DNA of 64,000 nt from JAPPHA01 sp965221575 (lineage in GTDB: Bacteria > Pseudomonadota > Alphaproteobacteria > Rhodobacterales > Rhodobacteraceae). Each line of letters opens with the position of its first letter. Within the stretch, counting starts at the first letter, position 1. Position numbers and translations under genes: made by a program. The stretch spans positions 372,001 to 436,000 of the forward strand of contig CBDCSM010000013.1 of assembly GCA_965221575.1 (NCBI GenBank), read 5' to 3'. Positions 52,793 to 62,110 of this stretch are shown one piece after another. Below the pieces are notes generated by a model. It was given only the letters and a program-made list of their open reading frames with translations, made no database searches and had not been told where the DNA came from.

Positions 52793-53530
52793 TCAACTCC
52801 CTGATTGCCCTGAATCACCGGGAGACTCCGGAACGTCAAACCCGGCGCGCGCGCCAAAGGTCTTGAGGATGCTTGTCTCAGCCGTCGTCCACGGCCTGCG
52901 ACGGCAGGCAAACAGCGCGGCCTGCGACGACAGGACAATTCCGTCGTCAAGAACCTTGAGGTGGTTGGCGCCGAGTGTCTGTCCTGTCGCAGTGATGTCG
53001 GCGACCACCTCGGCCGCCAGATTCCTGACCGTCGCCTCGGTTGCCCCCTGGCTGTCAACCAGCCGGTAATCTGCCAACTCGTGCCCGGCGAGAAACTCCC
53101 GGACGAGATTGTGGTATTTTGTCGCGATCCGAAGAGGGCGGCCATGAAGGTCCCGGAACTGACCGGCAACTTCGTCGAGATCATCAATTGTCCAGACATC
53201 CGTCCAGCACGCCGGAACCGCGATGACAAGGTCGGCATGACCGAACCCAAGGGCGCAGATTTCGTCAACATGCGCCTGGCGAAAAGGCAGTTTTTCGCGA
53301 ATCAGGTCCTGCCCGGTTATTCCGAGGTGAATTCGGCCCTGTTGCAGTTCCCCGGGAATCTCGCCCGCCGGCAGAAAGACCGGCTCGATCCCTTTCAACC
53401 CTGCCACGCTTCCAGAGTAGGCACGCTCGGATCCCAGCGGAACCACCCGTGCGCCAAAGCGGCCGAGCCAGTCGGTCGCCGCCGAACGGAGTCGTCCCTT
53501 GGCGGGAAGTCCGATCTTGAGACTGTTCAC
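52793..53530 (-). CDS. hisG: ATP phosphoribosyltransferase catalytic subunit, short form
   Basis: HisG catalyses the first step of histidine synthesis. The 245-residue protein is the short form, lacking the C-terminal regulatory domain and needing HisZ, which is encoded just upstream. LKIGLPAKGRL opens the protein, with GRIHLGITGQDLIRE, RIATKYHNLVREFL and the PRPP-binding region VDSQGATEATVRNLAAEVVA, DITATGQTL. The GTG start overlaps the hisZ stop (GTGA). It is the last gene of hisS-hisZ-hisG. Confidence 0.95.
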   Translation of the reverse strand: MNSLKIGLPAKGRLRSAATDWLGRFGARVVPLGSERAYSGSVAGLKGIEPVFLPAGEIPGELQQGRIHLGITGQDLIREKLPFRQAHVDEICALGFGHADLVIAVPACWTDVWTIDDLDEVAGQFRDLHGRPLRIATKYHNLVREFLAGHELADYRLVDSQGATEATVRNLAAEVVADITATGQTLGANHLKVLDDGIVLSSQAALFACRRRPWTTAETSILKTFGARAGFDVPESPGDSGQSGS

Positions 53531-54717
53531 GTCGGGCCAGCCCTGATCGCGGTCAGCGTTTCAGGCCGAATGACCCCGCCGACGGCCGGTACCGACCGCC
53601 CCTGTCCGAGGCGGCCGGTCAACGCATCGTAGCGGCCGCCGCTGGCAACCGCCGGCCACCGATGTCGGTCTCGCGCCCTGAAACCGAAAACGAACCCGTC
53701 GTAATACTCCATCGTTCTGCGGCCGTGGCCGGACACGAAACGGAGGTTGTCGACATCCACCGATACCGACCGTAGCGCGTCCCTCCGTTCGGAGAACGCG
53801 GCAACTGCCGGTTCGAGCGAGGGCATGCCCGGGAGCAACCTCTCGAGTTCGACGAGCGCCGTCGTCATCGTTCCGCCGAGGTCGAGTACGGCCTCGATCG
53901 TCGCGACTTCGTGCCGCGAGATCGGCGGCGTACGCGCTTCCTCGTCAAGTTCCCGGTGACGCGCGGCAATGTCCGCGGGCTCGCGAAGACCGATATGCAC
54001 AGCCACCTCGTCACCCGCGCCGCCGGACAACTTCGGTCCGGGCTCATTCACCGGTGTCCGCGTTTCCTTCGGGAAGCGGCGCTCATCCCGGGCACAGGAG
54101 AATCTGTCCAGAAACTTCCGAAATCGGCCCGGACGCCACAAGTGCCTGCGGAGCATCACCTTTCTGCGCTCAGGGGTCTCAAGGCAAGCGATCGCCGCGA
54201 GCAATATGCCCATGTCGCCGACGACGACATCAAGCGTGTCTGCCGCCAGGACCTCGTGGAAGAGCCCAAACACTTCCGCATCCGTTCCGGCGCGATCTTC
54301 AGATCCGAAGATCTCGTATCCAACCTGCAAGGATTCGGGCGAACGCACCGAATCCGGAGGTTGAATGCGCCAGACGGGACCCAGATAGGTGAACCGGGTT
54401 TCTCCGGGAACACCCGCCATGTACTTCCGCGCCACGGGAACGGTATAGTCGGGCCGAAGAATGAACTCGCCCCGGACCGGGTCTCGCGTGACGAAAGCGC
54501 GAGCGCGGATGTCTTCGCCGTAAAGATCAAGCAAGAGATCGGCTGGCTGCAGGATCTCCGGATCGGCAAGGATCGCACCTGATCGCTGAAAGGTCGCGAG
54601 AATTCCGCGCGCAACATCACGCGCTTCCACGCCTCCTTCGGATTCCGAACGCGCGGCCCCGGTCGCCTCGCCTCGAGGGCCCGTCGGCGTCGATCGCATG
54701 TCCGGAAGTTCCGTCAT
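53527..54717 (-). CDS. hisZ: ATP phosphoribosyltransferase regulatory subunit HisZ
   Basis: HisZ is a histidyl-tRNA-synthetase paralogue that activates short HisG. The 396-residue protein has the synthetase-like ILQPADLLLDLYGEDIRARA, FILRPDYTVPVARKYMAG and TRFTYLGPVWRIQPPD, plus a C-terminal GRRTMEYYDGFVFGFRARD and ASGGRYDALTGRLG. It lacks the tRNA anticodon-binding domain. The ATG lies 21 bases after hisS. The first 30 residues are variable, so the start is moderately certain. Confidence 0.93.
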   Translation of the reverse strand: MTELPDMRSTPTGPRGEATGAARSESEGGVEARDVARGILATFQRSGAILADPEILQPADLLLDLYGEDIRARAFVTRDPVRGEFILRPDYTVPVARKYMAGVPGETRFTYLGPVWRIQPPDSVRSPESLQVGYEIFGSEDRAGTDAEVFGLFHEVLAADTLDVVVGDMGILLAAIACLETPERRKVMLRRHLWRPGRFRKFLDRFSCARDERRFPKETRTPVNEPGPKLSGGAGDEVAVHIGLREPADIAARHRELDEEARTPPISRHEVATIEAVLDLGGTMTTALVELERLLPGMPSLEPAVAAFSERRDALRSVSVDVDNLRFVSGHGRRTMEYYDGFVFGFRARDRHRWPAVASGGRYDALTGRLGQGRSVPAVGGVIRPETLTAIRAGPT

Positions 54718-54738
54718 TGGAGCCGCATGTTCACGGGG

Positions 54739-56295
54739 TCAGACCTGGTCGAGATAGACTGCGCGCCGACGTTCGAATTCCGCCTTCTGATCCTCGAGCG
54801 GCAAATCGAAAACTGCCACGAGGCGGCGCACCTCTTCCACGAGGCGTGCGCGCGGAACCGTGATCTGGGTCGGCTGGGTTCTCCAGGCGTCGCTGGTTTC
54901 CAGCTCCACGGCAACCATGCGCCCGACGACGAGGTCCTTGAGCTGCACGACACCCCGGTTCCGTTCTTCCGATCCTTCGATGACGGCAACGGGACTTTCG
55001 CGCTGGTCAGCGTAACGAAGCTGACCTCCGAAATTCTTCGGATTCCCGAGATACATCTCGGACCTTATTCCGGCCGCGCGAAGTTCCGAAACCATTCCCA
55101 GGTATGAGTCGAGTCGATCGCGATCCATCACTGTAACCACCACCGGCCCTGTGCCTCCCCGGACGGAGGCAAGGTCACCTCGCCGCGCGGCAACGGCGGC
55201 GAGGAGGCGATCAACACCGACCGACACCCCGGTCGCCGCGACATCCTGTCCGGTAAATCGCCGCACGAGACCGTCGTATCGCCCCCCTCCCGCGACCGAT
55301 CCGAACTGCTGACGCCGCCCTTTAGCGTCGGTGATCTCGAACGTGAGGTCGGCTTCAAATACCGCACCCGTGTAGTAGCCGAGACCCCGCACAACCGACG
55401 TGTCGATGCAGATTCGATCCGGCCCGAATCCCTGCGCGCGGACCAGGCGTTCGATCGCTGACAGGTCTTCGGCCGCGGATCCCAGGCGGTCAAGTCGGGC
55501 CAGGATCAATTCATCGTCGCTCCCCTTGCCAGGCGCAACCACATCCATGATCTGTTCTATCTGGTCTTCATCGAGGCCCGCCCCCTCCGTAAAGTCGCCG
55601 CTCTCGTCCGTCCGGCCCGGACCGAGCAAGGCGCGTACGCCCTGCGGCCCCAGTCTGTCCAGTTTGTCTATCGCCCGAAAGACCGAGTCCCGCCGCCGTT
55701 CGGAAACTTCGGGCATGTCCGGGCCCGGAGACCCGGCCATCCGCAATATTCCATCGAGAACCGTTCTGCTGTTCAGCCGGATCCTGTAGTCGCCGCGCCG
55801 TATCCCCGCCGCCTCGAGGACCTCGGCCAGCATCATGCACATTTCCGCATCGGCGGCCGGACTCCTTGAACCGACCGTGTCCGCGTCGCACTGGTAAAAC
55901 TGGCGGAATCGGCCCGGGCCAGGTTTCTCGTTTCGCCAGACGGTTCCGACGGCGTAACGCCGGTAGGGTAAGGGCAACTCGTTTCTGAACTGGGCATAAA
56001 CCCGGGCGAGAGGCGCGGTCAGGTCGTAACGAAGCGCCAGCCAGTCGCTCTCGTCTTCCTTCCATGCGAACACGCCTTCATTTGGCCTGTCGACATCGGG
56101 CAGGAACTTGCCCAGCGCTTCGACTGTCTCGACGGCCGGGGACTCCAGGGGCTCGAAACCGTAACGATGGTAAACTTCCCTGATCGTCTCCAGCATCACC
56201 TCGCGACCGGTGACTTCCGGTCCGAAGTAGTCCCTAAATCCCTTCGGCAGGCGCGCCCGGGGCCGTTGATTTCGCTGAGCCTTTTGCTTTGCCAT
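54739..56295 (-). CDS. hisS: Histidine-tRNA ligase
   Basis: HisRS charges tRNA-His. From ATG 56295 (MAKQKAQRNQRPRARLPKGF) the protein is 518 residues, longer than E. coli HisRS, as in the alphaproteobacterial type. Motif 2 is EKPGPGRFRQFYQCDADTVG; RYDLTAPLARVYAQ and the histidine-A motif GLGYYTGAVFEADL are intact. GVSVGVDRLLAAVAAR is motif 3. An upstream in-frame start at 56346 is not needed. It is the first gene of hisS-hisZ-hisG. Confidence 0.96.
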   Translation of the reverse strand: MAKQKAQRNQRPRARLPKGFRDYFGPEVTGREVMLETIREVYHRYGFEPLESPAVETVEALGKFLPDVDRPNEGVFAWKEDESDWLALRYDLTAPLARVYAQFRNELPLPYRRYAVGTVWRNEKPGPGRFRQFYQCDADTVGSRSPAADAEMCMMLAEVLEAAGIRRGDYRIRLNSRTVLDGILRMAGSPGPDMPEVSERRRDSVFRAIDKLDRLGPQGVRALLGPGRTDESGDFTEGAGLDEDQIEQIMDVVAPGKGSDDELILARLDRLGSAAEDLSAIERLVRAQGFGPDRICIDTSVVRGLGYYTGAVFEADLTFEITDAKGRRQQFGSVAGGGRYDGLVRRFTGQDVAATGVSVGVDRLLAAVAARRGDLASVRGGTGPVVVTVMDRDRLDSYLGMVSELRAAGIRSEMYLGNPKNFGGQLRYADQRESPVAVIEGSEERNRGVVQLKDLVVGRMVAVELETSDAWRTQPTQITVPRARLVEEVRRLVAVFDLPLEDQKAEFERRRAVYLDQV

Positions 56296-56608
56296 TTCGT
56301 GATTCCGCCAAGACGCCGCAAGGAATTCATGCGAACACGATCGCATGGAAGATGATTCCGGTGGCCGTATAAAGTGCTATTCAGAGATTGTCATGAGAAC
56401 CAGCAAACCGTCAGCATCTCACTTTGAAATGCGGCCGAATGTCGAGGCCCAGACAGCAAATGAAGGACGAGATGTCATTGATGGTTGATTGGCTAGGACT
56501 TGACGCCATATCATGACGGTGCGAGCCGGCCAGACAAACGTAAAATCGCGGCTTCATTAACACCAGGTAAATTTCACGCAATCGCGTACTGAATAGAGGG
56601 TTGTGATC
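56296..56608. other. Intergenic stretch before the HEPN gene pair
   Basis: About 310 bases of lower G+C content than the his operon. They hold the hisS promoter on one strand and the promoter of the HEPN pair on the other; an AGAGGG ribosome-binding site precedes 56609. Nothing else is recognised. Confidence 0.45.
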
Positions 56609-56902
56609 ATGGTCAAAAACCGGGAGTTGGAAAGGCTCGTCCAATCAATCCTGAAAGAGATATTTGGCGACGCCCGAATTGGAGATGTATTCGTTGCCTC
56701 GGCTTTAGATGAGGATGGCGATGAAATATTGTTAATTAAAGTTGAATTTGACGGCACCGAAGATCAGTTTGATGCAAGAAAGGCTACCAGTGTAGTACGA
56801 CACATGCGTCCTCGCCTCGCAGAGATCGGCCAACAGGCATTCCCGGTCATCTCTTACCTTTCCAGCGACGAGATGCACGAGGCTCTGGATGCGGCCCGAT
56901 GA
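56609..56902 (+). CDS. Small acidic protein paired with a HEPN protein
   Basis: This 97-residue protein (VKNRELERLVQSILKEIFGD, then ILLIKVEFDGTEDQFDARKA) has no family that I recognise. It ends 14 bases inside the following HEPN gene, so the two are translationally coupled. That arrangement and its small acidic nature make it a candidate antitoxin or partner of the HEPN protein. ATG 56609 is favoured by the upstream AGAGGG; a GTG at 56603 is possible. Confidence 0.6.
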   Translation: MVKNRELERLVQSILKEIFGDARIGDVFVASALDEDGDEILLIKVEFDGTEDQFDARKATSVVRHMRPRLAEIGQQAFPVISYLSSDEMHEALDAAR

Positions 56903-57368
56903 TCTGCTGAGTGTGGCGGACGAACTGATCTCGGCAAAAAGCAGGAAACCGCGGCAATCCAATTTGCGCAGGGCGGTGAGCACTGCATATTACGCCATGT
57001 TTCACTGCCTTGCCAAATGTTGTGCAGATTCGCTTGTGGGAAGTCGCAGCGCTGATCGAAGCAAGTCAGCGTGGCGTCAAGCCTATCGCGCTCTTGAACA
57101 TGGCTTCGCCAAAAACAGTTGCAAGAACCAAGATGTAGTCAAGAAGTTTCCAAAGGATATAGAAGATTTCGCGAATACTTTCGTATCTCTACAAGAGAAA
57201 CGCCATTTCGCCGACTATGATCCCTTTGCACGATTCACTAAACTTGAAGTGAAAAGCGACATTTCTTCTGCACGAGACGCGATTGAACGCTTCAAGTCTT
57301 CGCCCATCAAAGATCGTCGGGCATTTTCTACCTTTGTATCGCTCAAGCACAGAGCGCACCTCTGGTGA
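56889..57368 (+). CDS. HEPN-domain protein
   Basis: The 159-residue, mostly helical protein has the HEPN-type segment SNLRRAVSTAYYAMFHCLAK near residue 25, found in HEPN RNases and nucleotide-binding toxins, and a second helical half including KRHFADYDPFARF. A canonical R-x4-6-H motif is not obvious, so RNase activity is uncertain. The gene overlaps its small partner, lies in a more A+T-rich patch between hisS and dnaE, and is probably acquired. Confidence 0.7.
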   Translation: MRPDDLLSVADELISAKSRKPRQSNLRRAVSTAYYAMFHCLAKCCADSLVGSRSADRSKSAWRQAYRALEHGFAKNSCKNQDVVKKFPKDIEDFANTFVSLQEKRHFADYDPFARFTKLEVKSDISSARDAIERFKSSPIKDRRAFSTFVSLKHRAHLW

Positions 57369-57486
57369 AAATGCACGAAAGATGGACTTTGGTTCCGTCC
57401 TCGCCCCGCCGCTTCATGCCCAATAAAGCGCATCGGCATCTCGACATTTGCCCAACACGGCATGACTTCCGTCCTCCGGCGAACAG

Positions 57487-60400
57487 TCAGCCATCAAGGT
57501 CATCGATCCTAAGAACGCCTTCAATCCTTGAAATGGCGCCCCTGACCTGTGGCGTTACTCGGCAACGCAACGGAACCGCGACCTCCACATCGCCCGGGAG
57601 CTTCTCGTCCGAAATCACCAGGTGAACCGAACCGAGACGACCGTTGGAACCGTTCTTCGCATGACCCGCGACCTGCCGTACGACCGAACGAATCGCGTCC
57701 TCTCCTTCGATGAATACCCTGATCCCGGGCGGGGCAAGTCTGGCGGCGACGTCATCCGCAGACTCAACCCTGCGCGCCAGCAACCTCCGGTTGCCCATGT
57801 CCCCACCGATATCGACGGACAATACGACATTGTTGCCGGGCTCAAGCATGCCGCGCGACTTGTCGACAACGTCGGAAAACAACGTGACCTCGTAGCCGCC
57901 GCTCGGGTCGCTCAACTGGATGAATGTCAGGTTGTTTCCCCTGCTCGATCGCCGGTCCTGACGGCCAATGATCGTCCCGGCGACACTGACGCTCAGCATT
58001 TCCCGTTCACCGGCTTGTTCCATTTTCTGCTCGAGATCCGCAAATCGGATTACTCCCAGCTTCGCAAGTTCATCCCGCATCTCGTCCAACGGGTGCCCTG
58101 ACAGGTAAAAGCCGACGGCTTCATGTTCGTTTTGAAGCCGTTCCATCGGCTCCCATTCTTCCGTCACCGGCAGTTGCGGTGGCGGCAACTCCTCAGACTC
58201 CTTGCCGAACAGTCCGATCTGCGTGCTTTTGCGCTCTTCGTGAGCGGATGCCGAAAAATCCGTCAGGATATCGATCGCCGAGAAAACTTTCGCCCGATTG
58301 CGTTCCAGTCCGTCGAACGCGCCGGACCGCGCCAGGGTTTCCAGCGGTCGACGGCCCAGTTTCTTGAGATCGACCCTGCGCGCGAAATCGAGGATGTCCG
58401 TGAACGTTCCGCCCTCGCTCCGTGCCGCCTCGATCAGTTTCATTCCCTCGGCACCCGCGCTTTTCAGCCCGCCCAATGCATAGTGCAACCGGCCATCCCG
58501 AACGACGAACCGTGCGTTTGACTGGTTCACGCACGGCGGCCTGAGCTCGATTCCAAGCCGCTCGACCTCCTGCCGGTAGACATTCAGCTTGTCGGTGTTG
58601 ACCAGGTCGGCATTCATCACCGCGGCCATGAATTCGACCGGATAGTGCGCCTTAAGCCAGGCCGTCTGGTAGCTGACGACCCCATAGGCAACGGCGTGTG
58701 ACTTGTTGAATCCGTAGTTGGCAAACTTGTTGAGCAGGTCCCAGACTTCCATGGCCTTCTTGCGGCCGACACCATTGGCCTTGGCGCCCTCCAGGAACTT
58801 GGGTTTTTCCGCGTCCATCGCCGCCTGGATCTTCTTGCCCATCGCCTGGCGGACCACATCGGCACCTGCGAGCGAATATCCGGCCATCGCCCGGACGATC
58901 TGCATCACCTGTTCCTGGTAGACGATGATTCCCTGGGTTTCGTCGAGAATCGGATCGATCGATTCGTGAAGGAACTTCCGCGGTTCGATCCCGTTCTTGA
59001 CGTTGCAATACGTCGGTATGCTTTCCATCGGACCGGGCCGATACAGCGCCACCAGCGCAACGATATCGGCGATGCCGGTCGGTCGCATGCGCCTCAGGGC
59101 GTCCTTCATGCCCGCGCCCTCGACCTGGAACAAGGCGACCGTGTGGGCCGATGCGTACAACTCGTATGTTTTCGGATCGTCCAGCGGGATCGTCGCGATT
59201 TCGACCTCGATTCCACGTTGCCGAAGGAGATCAAGCGTTTCCTGGATAATGGTCAGGGTTTTCAGTCCAAGGAAATCCAGCTTGACCAACCCGGCACGTT
59301 CGACCCATTTCATGCTGAACTGCGAAACCGGCATCGAGGAACGCGGATCCTTGTATATCGGTATCAGTTCATCGAGGGGGCGATCGCCCACGACCAGACC
59401 GGCGGCATGGGTGGAAGCGTTCCGGTAGACACCTTCGAGCCGGGAGGCGTACTCCAGCAGTCTGGCCACGACCGGTTCAGCATCCGCCGCTTCCGAAAAC
59501 TCCTGCCTCTGTTCCATCGCCTCTTTCAGCGAGACCGGCTTGACCCCGTCGACCGGTATCATTTTTGCGAGGCGGTCAACCCGGCTGTACGGAATCTGTA
59601 GAACACGCCCCACGTCCCGGATGGCGGCACGGGACAGTAACGCACCGAAAGTGATGATCTGGGCGACCTGGTCCCGCCCGTAGCGATCCTGGACATAGGT
59701 GATCACCTCCTCGCGGCGGTCCACGCAGAAGTCGATGTCGAAGTCAGGCATCGATATCCGTTCCGGATTCATGAATCGTTCGAACAGGAGCGAGTACCGG
59801 AGCGGGTCGATATCGGTGATCGTCAGGGCGTACGCGACCAGGGAACCGGCGCCCGACCCTCGGCCGGGACCAACGGGTATCCCCTGCCCCTTCGCCCACT
59901 GCACGACGTCCGCGACGATCAGGAAGTACCCGGCGAATCCCATGGCCTTGATGACACCGAGTTCGAAATCCAGGCGTTCGTGATATCCCTGTTCGGGGAC
60001 GGCGAGCGGGATGGATGCAAGGCGCCGTTCCAGGCCTTCACGCGCCAGGCGTCGAAGTTCATCCATTTCCTGTTCCGCCAGTCTTGGCAGAATCGGGTCA
60101 CGCGCAGGAACCCGAAACGCGCTGCGCTGCGCAATTTCGACCGTACTCGCGAGAGCCTCCGGCAGGTCGCTGAACAAGGCGGCCATTTCCTCGGCGGATT
60201 TCAGGAAATGATGTTCGGTCAGCCTGCGTCGCGGCTCTTTCTGGTCAACGTAACTCCCCTCCTTGATGCAGATCAGCGCGTCATGGGCCGCGTACATCTC
60301 TTGCCTGTCGAAATAGACATCGTTGGTTGCCACCAGGGGCAGACCAAGATCGTAGGCGATATCGAGAAACGCGGGCTCCGTCGCGCGTTCCTCCTCGGTT

Positions 60401-60966
60401 GACCTGTACGCGCCCGACGGGTGACGCTGGATTTCCACGTAAAGGCCGTCACCAAAGATCCGTGCAAGAGCCTGAACCAGGTCGCGCGCCCGCTCGATTT
60501 TCCCCTCGAGGATCAGTTGTCCGGCGGGACCCGAAGCACCTCCGGTCAGGCAAATCAGCCCTTCAGCTCCGTCTTCGAGCTGTTCGAGCCCGACGTGGGG
60601 AACCCCGGACCCCGATTCCAGGAATGCATATGAATTCAACTTGACCAGATTGCGGTAACCGCGCTCGTTCCTGGCGAGCAGGACCAAAGGACTCACGGCC
60701 GGCGCGCGGGATCGCGTCTCCTGTGACGTCGCCGTTGATCCGTTAGCCACGTCCAGCTGGCAACCTATGATGGGCTGAATACCGTTCGAAACCGAAATCT
60801 CGGAAAACTCGAGGGCGGCGAACAGATTGCCGCTGTCGGTTACGGCGACCGCCGGGGCTCCCTGCTCCCTGCAACTTTCGACCAACTGATCGATATGTAT
60901 GGTCCCTTCCAGGAGGGAATAGACCGTATGGACGCGTAAATGGATGAATCGGGGTTCGACCGCCAT
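57487..60966 (-). CDS. dnaE: DNA polymerase III alpha subunit
   Basis: This is the replicative DNA polymerase catalytic subunit, 1159 residues, full length. The N-terminal PHP domain starts FIHLRVHTVYSLLEGTIHID. The polymerase catalytic acids are in MPDFDIDFCVDRREEVITYV, with GPGRGSGAGSLVAYALTITD upstream and GYNFNKSHAVAYG-like FNKSHAVAYGVVSYQTAWLK downstream. An OB fold (SVAGTIIGRQDRRSSRGNNL) and the C-terminal tau-binding region follow. It stands alone and is convergent with the HEPN pair. Confidence 0.97.
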   Translation of the reverse strand: MAVEPRFIHLRVHTVYSLLEGTIHIDQLVESCREQGAPAVAVTDSGNLFAALEFSEISVSNGIQPIIGCQLDVANGSTATSQETRSRAPAVSPLVLLARNERGYRNLVKLNSYAFLESGSGVPHVGLEQLEDGAEGLICLTGGASGPAGQLILEGKIERARDLVQALARIFGDGLYVEIQRHPSGAYRSTEEERATEPAFLDIAYDLGLPLVATNDVYFDRQEMYAAHDALICIKEGSYVDQKEPRRRLTEHHFLKSAEEMAALFSDLPEALASTVEIAQRSAFRVPARDPILPRLAEQEMDELRRLAREGLERRLASIPLAVPEQGYHERLDFELGVIKAMGFAGYFLIVADVVQWAKGQGIPVGPGRGSGAGSLVAYALTITDIDPLRYSLLFERFMNPERISMPDFDIDFCVDRREEVITYVQDRYGRDQVAQIITFGALLSRAAIRDVGRVLQIPYSRVDRLAKMIPVDGVKPVSLKEAMEQRQEFSEAADAEPVVARLLEYASRLEGVYRNASTHAAGLVVGDRPLDELIPIYKDPRSSMPVSQFSMKWVERAGLVKLDFLGLKTLTIIQETLDLLRQRGIEVEIATIPLDDPKTYELYASAHTVALFQVEGAGMKDALRRMRPTGIADIVALVALYRPGPMESIPTYCNVKNGIEPRKFLHESIDPILDETQGIIVYQEQVMQIVRAMAGYSLAGADVVRQAMGKKIQAAMDAEKPKFLEGAKANGVGRKKAMEVWDLLNKFANYGFNKSHAVAYGVVSYQTAWLKAHYPVEFMAAVMNADLVNTDKLNVYRQEVERLGIELRPPCVNQSNARFVVRDGRLHYALGGLKSAGAEGMKLIEAARSEGGTFTDILDFARRVDLKKLGRRPLETLARSGAFDGLERNRAKVFSAIDILTDFSASAHEERKSTQIGLFGKESEELPPPQLPVTEEWEPMERLQNEHEAVGFYLSGHPLDEMRDELAKLGVIRFADLEQKMEQAGEREMLSVSVAGTIIGRQDRRSSRGNNLTFIQLSDPSGGYEVTLFSDVVDKSRGMLEPGNNVVLSVDIGGDMGNRRLLARRVESADDVAARLAPPGIRVFIEGEDAIRSVVRQVAGHAKNGSNGRLGSVHLVISDEKLPGDVEVAVPLRCRVTPQVRGAISRIEGVLRIDDLDG

Positions 60967-61128
60967 TGGATCACCATATCCCGCCGATCGGATTCGCGAA
61001 AGTGCCGCGGCCTGGTCACAGCAATCCTCAATATGACATTTCTGTTTTCCTGACCTCTGGGTTATCGGTTTTTCGAGGGTTTTCGGGAGGCCACGGCGGA
61101 CGCGTCTGAACTGGAACGGAGGCCCGGC

Positions 61129-61420
61129 TCAGGGAGGGATTTCGACTTCTCCGGCGAGCACCTGCATCAGGCGCTTCCAGTCGTTGAACACGAACCTTGC
61201 GGTCAGGACCTGAAGGTTCCTGAACATCCAGTCGCGTGTGCCGCAGACCGTCCGGGCCTTCTGCCAGTGCTTTTCCGCGAGATCGCAGGCGGAATGGAGC
61301 GCGAAGGCCAGGAGGTTCAGGACAAGGAGCGAGGAGGCGAGGTTCTTCTTTCCATGTCCGAAGTTCCGGTCGAGGTTGTAGCCCAGATTCCTGGATCTGA
61401 TTTCATGATGCCTCCCTTGT
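61129..61420 (-). pseudogene. C-terminal fragment of an ISNCY-like transposase
   Basis: Without a start codon, the minus strand reads NLGYNLDRNFGHGKKNLASS, LLVLNLLAFALHSACDLAEK, then WMFRNLQVLTARFVFNDWKR, and stops at 61129. This is the typical end of a large DDE transposase family (N-LeHNFGHGK-LA and LNLLAF motifs). Everything upstream of the last ~95 codons is missing, and the sequence joins another broken gene. Confidence 0.72.
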
Positions 61421-61684
61421 CATCCCATGGCCATGCCCGTTTCCGGAATGGTCTGTTTGCGGTTCCCTTGTTCGTTCGCACTTGGCATCGTCGAGCAGAC
61501 GGTACATCGAAAACGGTCTGGTGCCTATGGTGAAGGCGTGGCGTTCGACCCATGTGCCTCGGCGGCTTCGCTCTCTCAGGGCCCCGACCGAGATGCCGAG
61601 CACCTTGCTGATTTCCTCGGCAGTACTCCAGCCTTGCTCCCTTTTCGCCTCCTGGAGCCGCCTGAGGTGGTTTGGCATTCCATG
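61403..61684 (-). pseudogene. Helix-turn-helix-like coding relic
   Basis: In frame with the panB-like relic upstream, about 93 residues follow that do not belong to PanB: NHLRRLQEAKREQGWSTAEE, then ISKVLGISVGALRERSRRGT, a helix-turn-helix-like stretch as in mobile-element DNA-binding proteins. It is probably part of the element whose transposase fragment lies next to it. The stop at 61403 falls at that fragment. Confidence 0.4.
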
Positions 61685-62045
61685 ATCGCAACCTGCTTCC
61701 TGCATGAAACGCATCGCGTTGGACAGTGCACGCCCGGCCGTGTTGTAACTCTGGTAGGGCATGCACCCGAGGCAGAAGGTGCTTGGTGGGCCCCGGCGAA
61801 CGGCCTGCGCATGCATGATCATCATGTCCATGGTCGCCGGAATCGTCGAGGCATTCCCGTAAGCAGTCATTGCCAGGTTGTCGCCGACGACCACGACATC
61901 CGCGCCGGCCGCCTCGGCTCACTGTGCCGACGTATAGTCGGGCACGGAAGTGTAAACCATTTTCTCGCCAGATGTTTTCGACGCTCGAATTTCCTGAATG
62001 GTGCGTTTCTTTTTCAGTTGCCGTCCATGCGATTCACCATTCCAA
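61685..62045 (-). pseudogene. panB-like (ketopantoate hydroxymethyltransferase family) pseudogene
   Basis: The relic reads KKRTIQEIRASKTSGEKMVY, TSVPDYTSAQ, an in-frame TGA stop (61921-61919), then AEAAGADVVVVGDNLAMTAY, ASTIPATMDMMIMHAQAVRR and SNAMRFMQEAGCD. This matches the first third of PanB, including the metal-site VGDNL. After residue Cys-Asp the PanB homology ends abruptly and unrelated sequence follows. PanB makes a precursor of pantothenate; this copy is dead by both stop codon and truncation. Confidence 0.75.
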
Positions 62046-62110
62046 ACCGTTGTGTCGGCGCTTGAGTCGAGCAACAACGCCATTTTGTCGAGTCGTCCGT
62101 ATGCGGAGAA

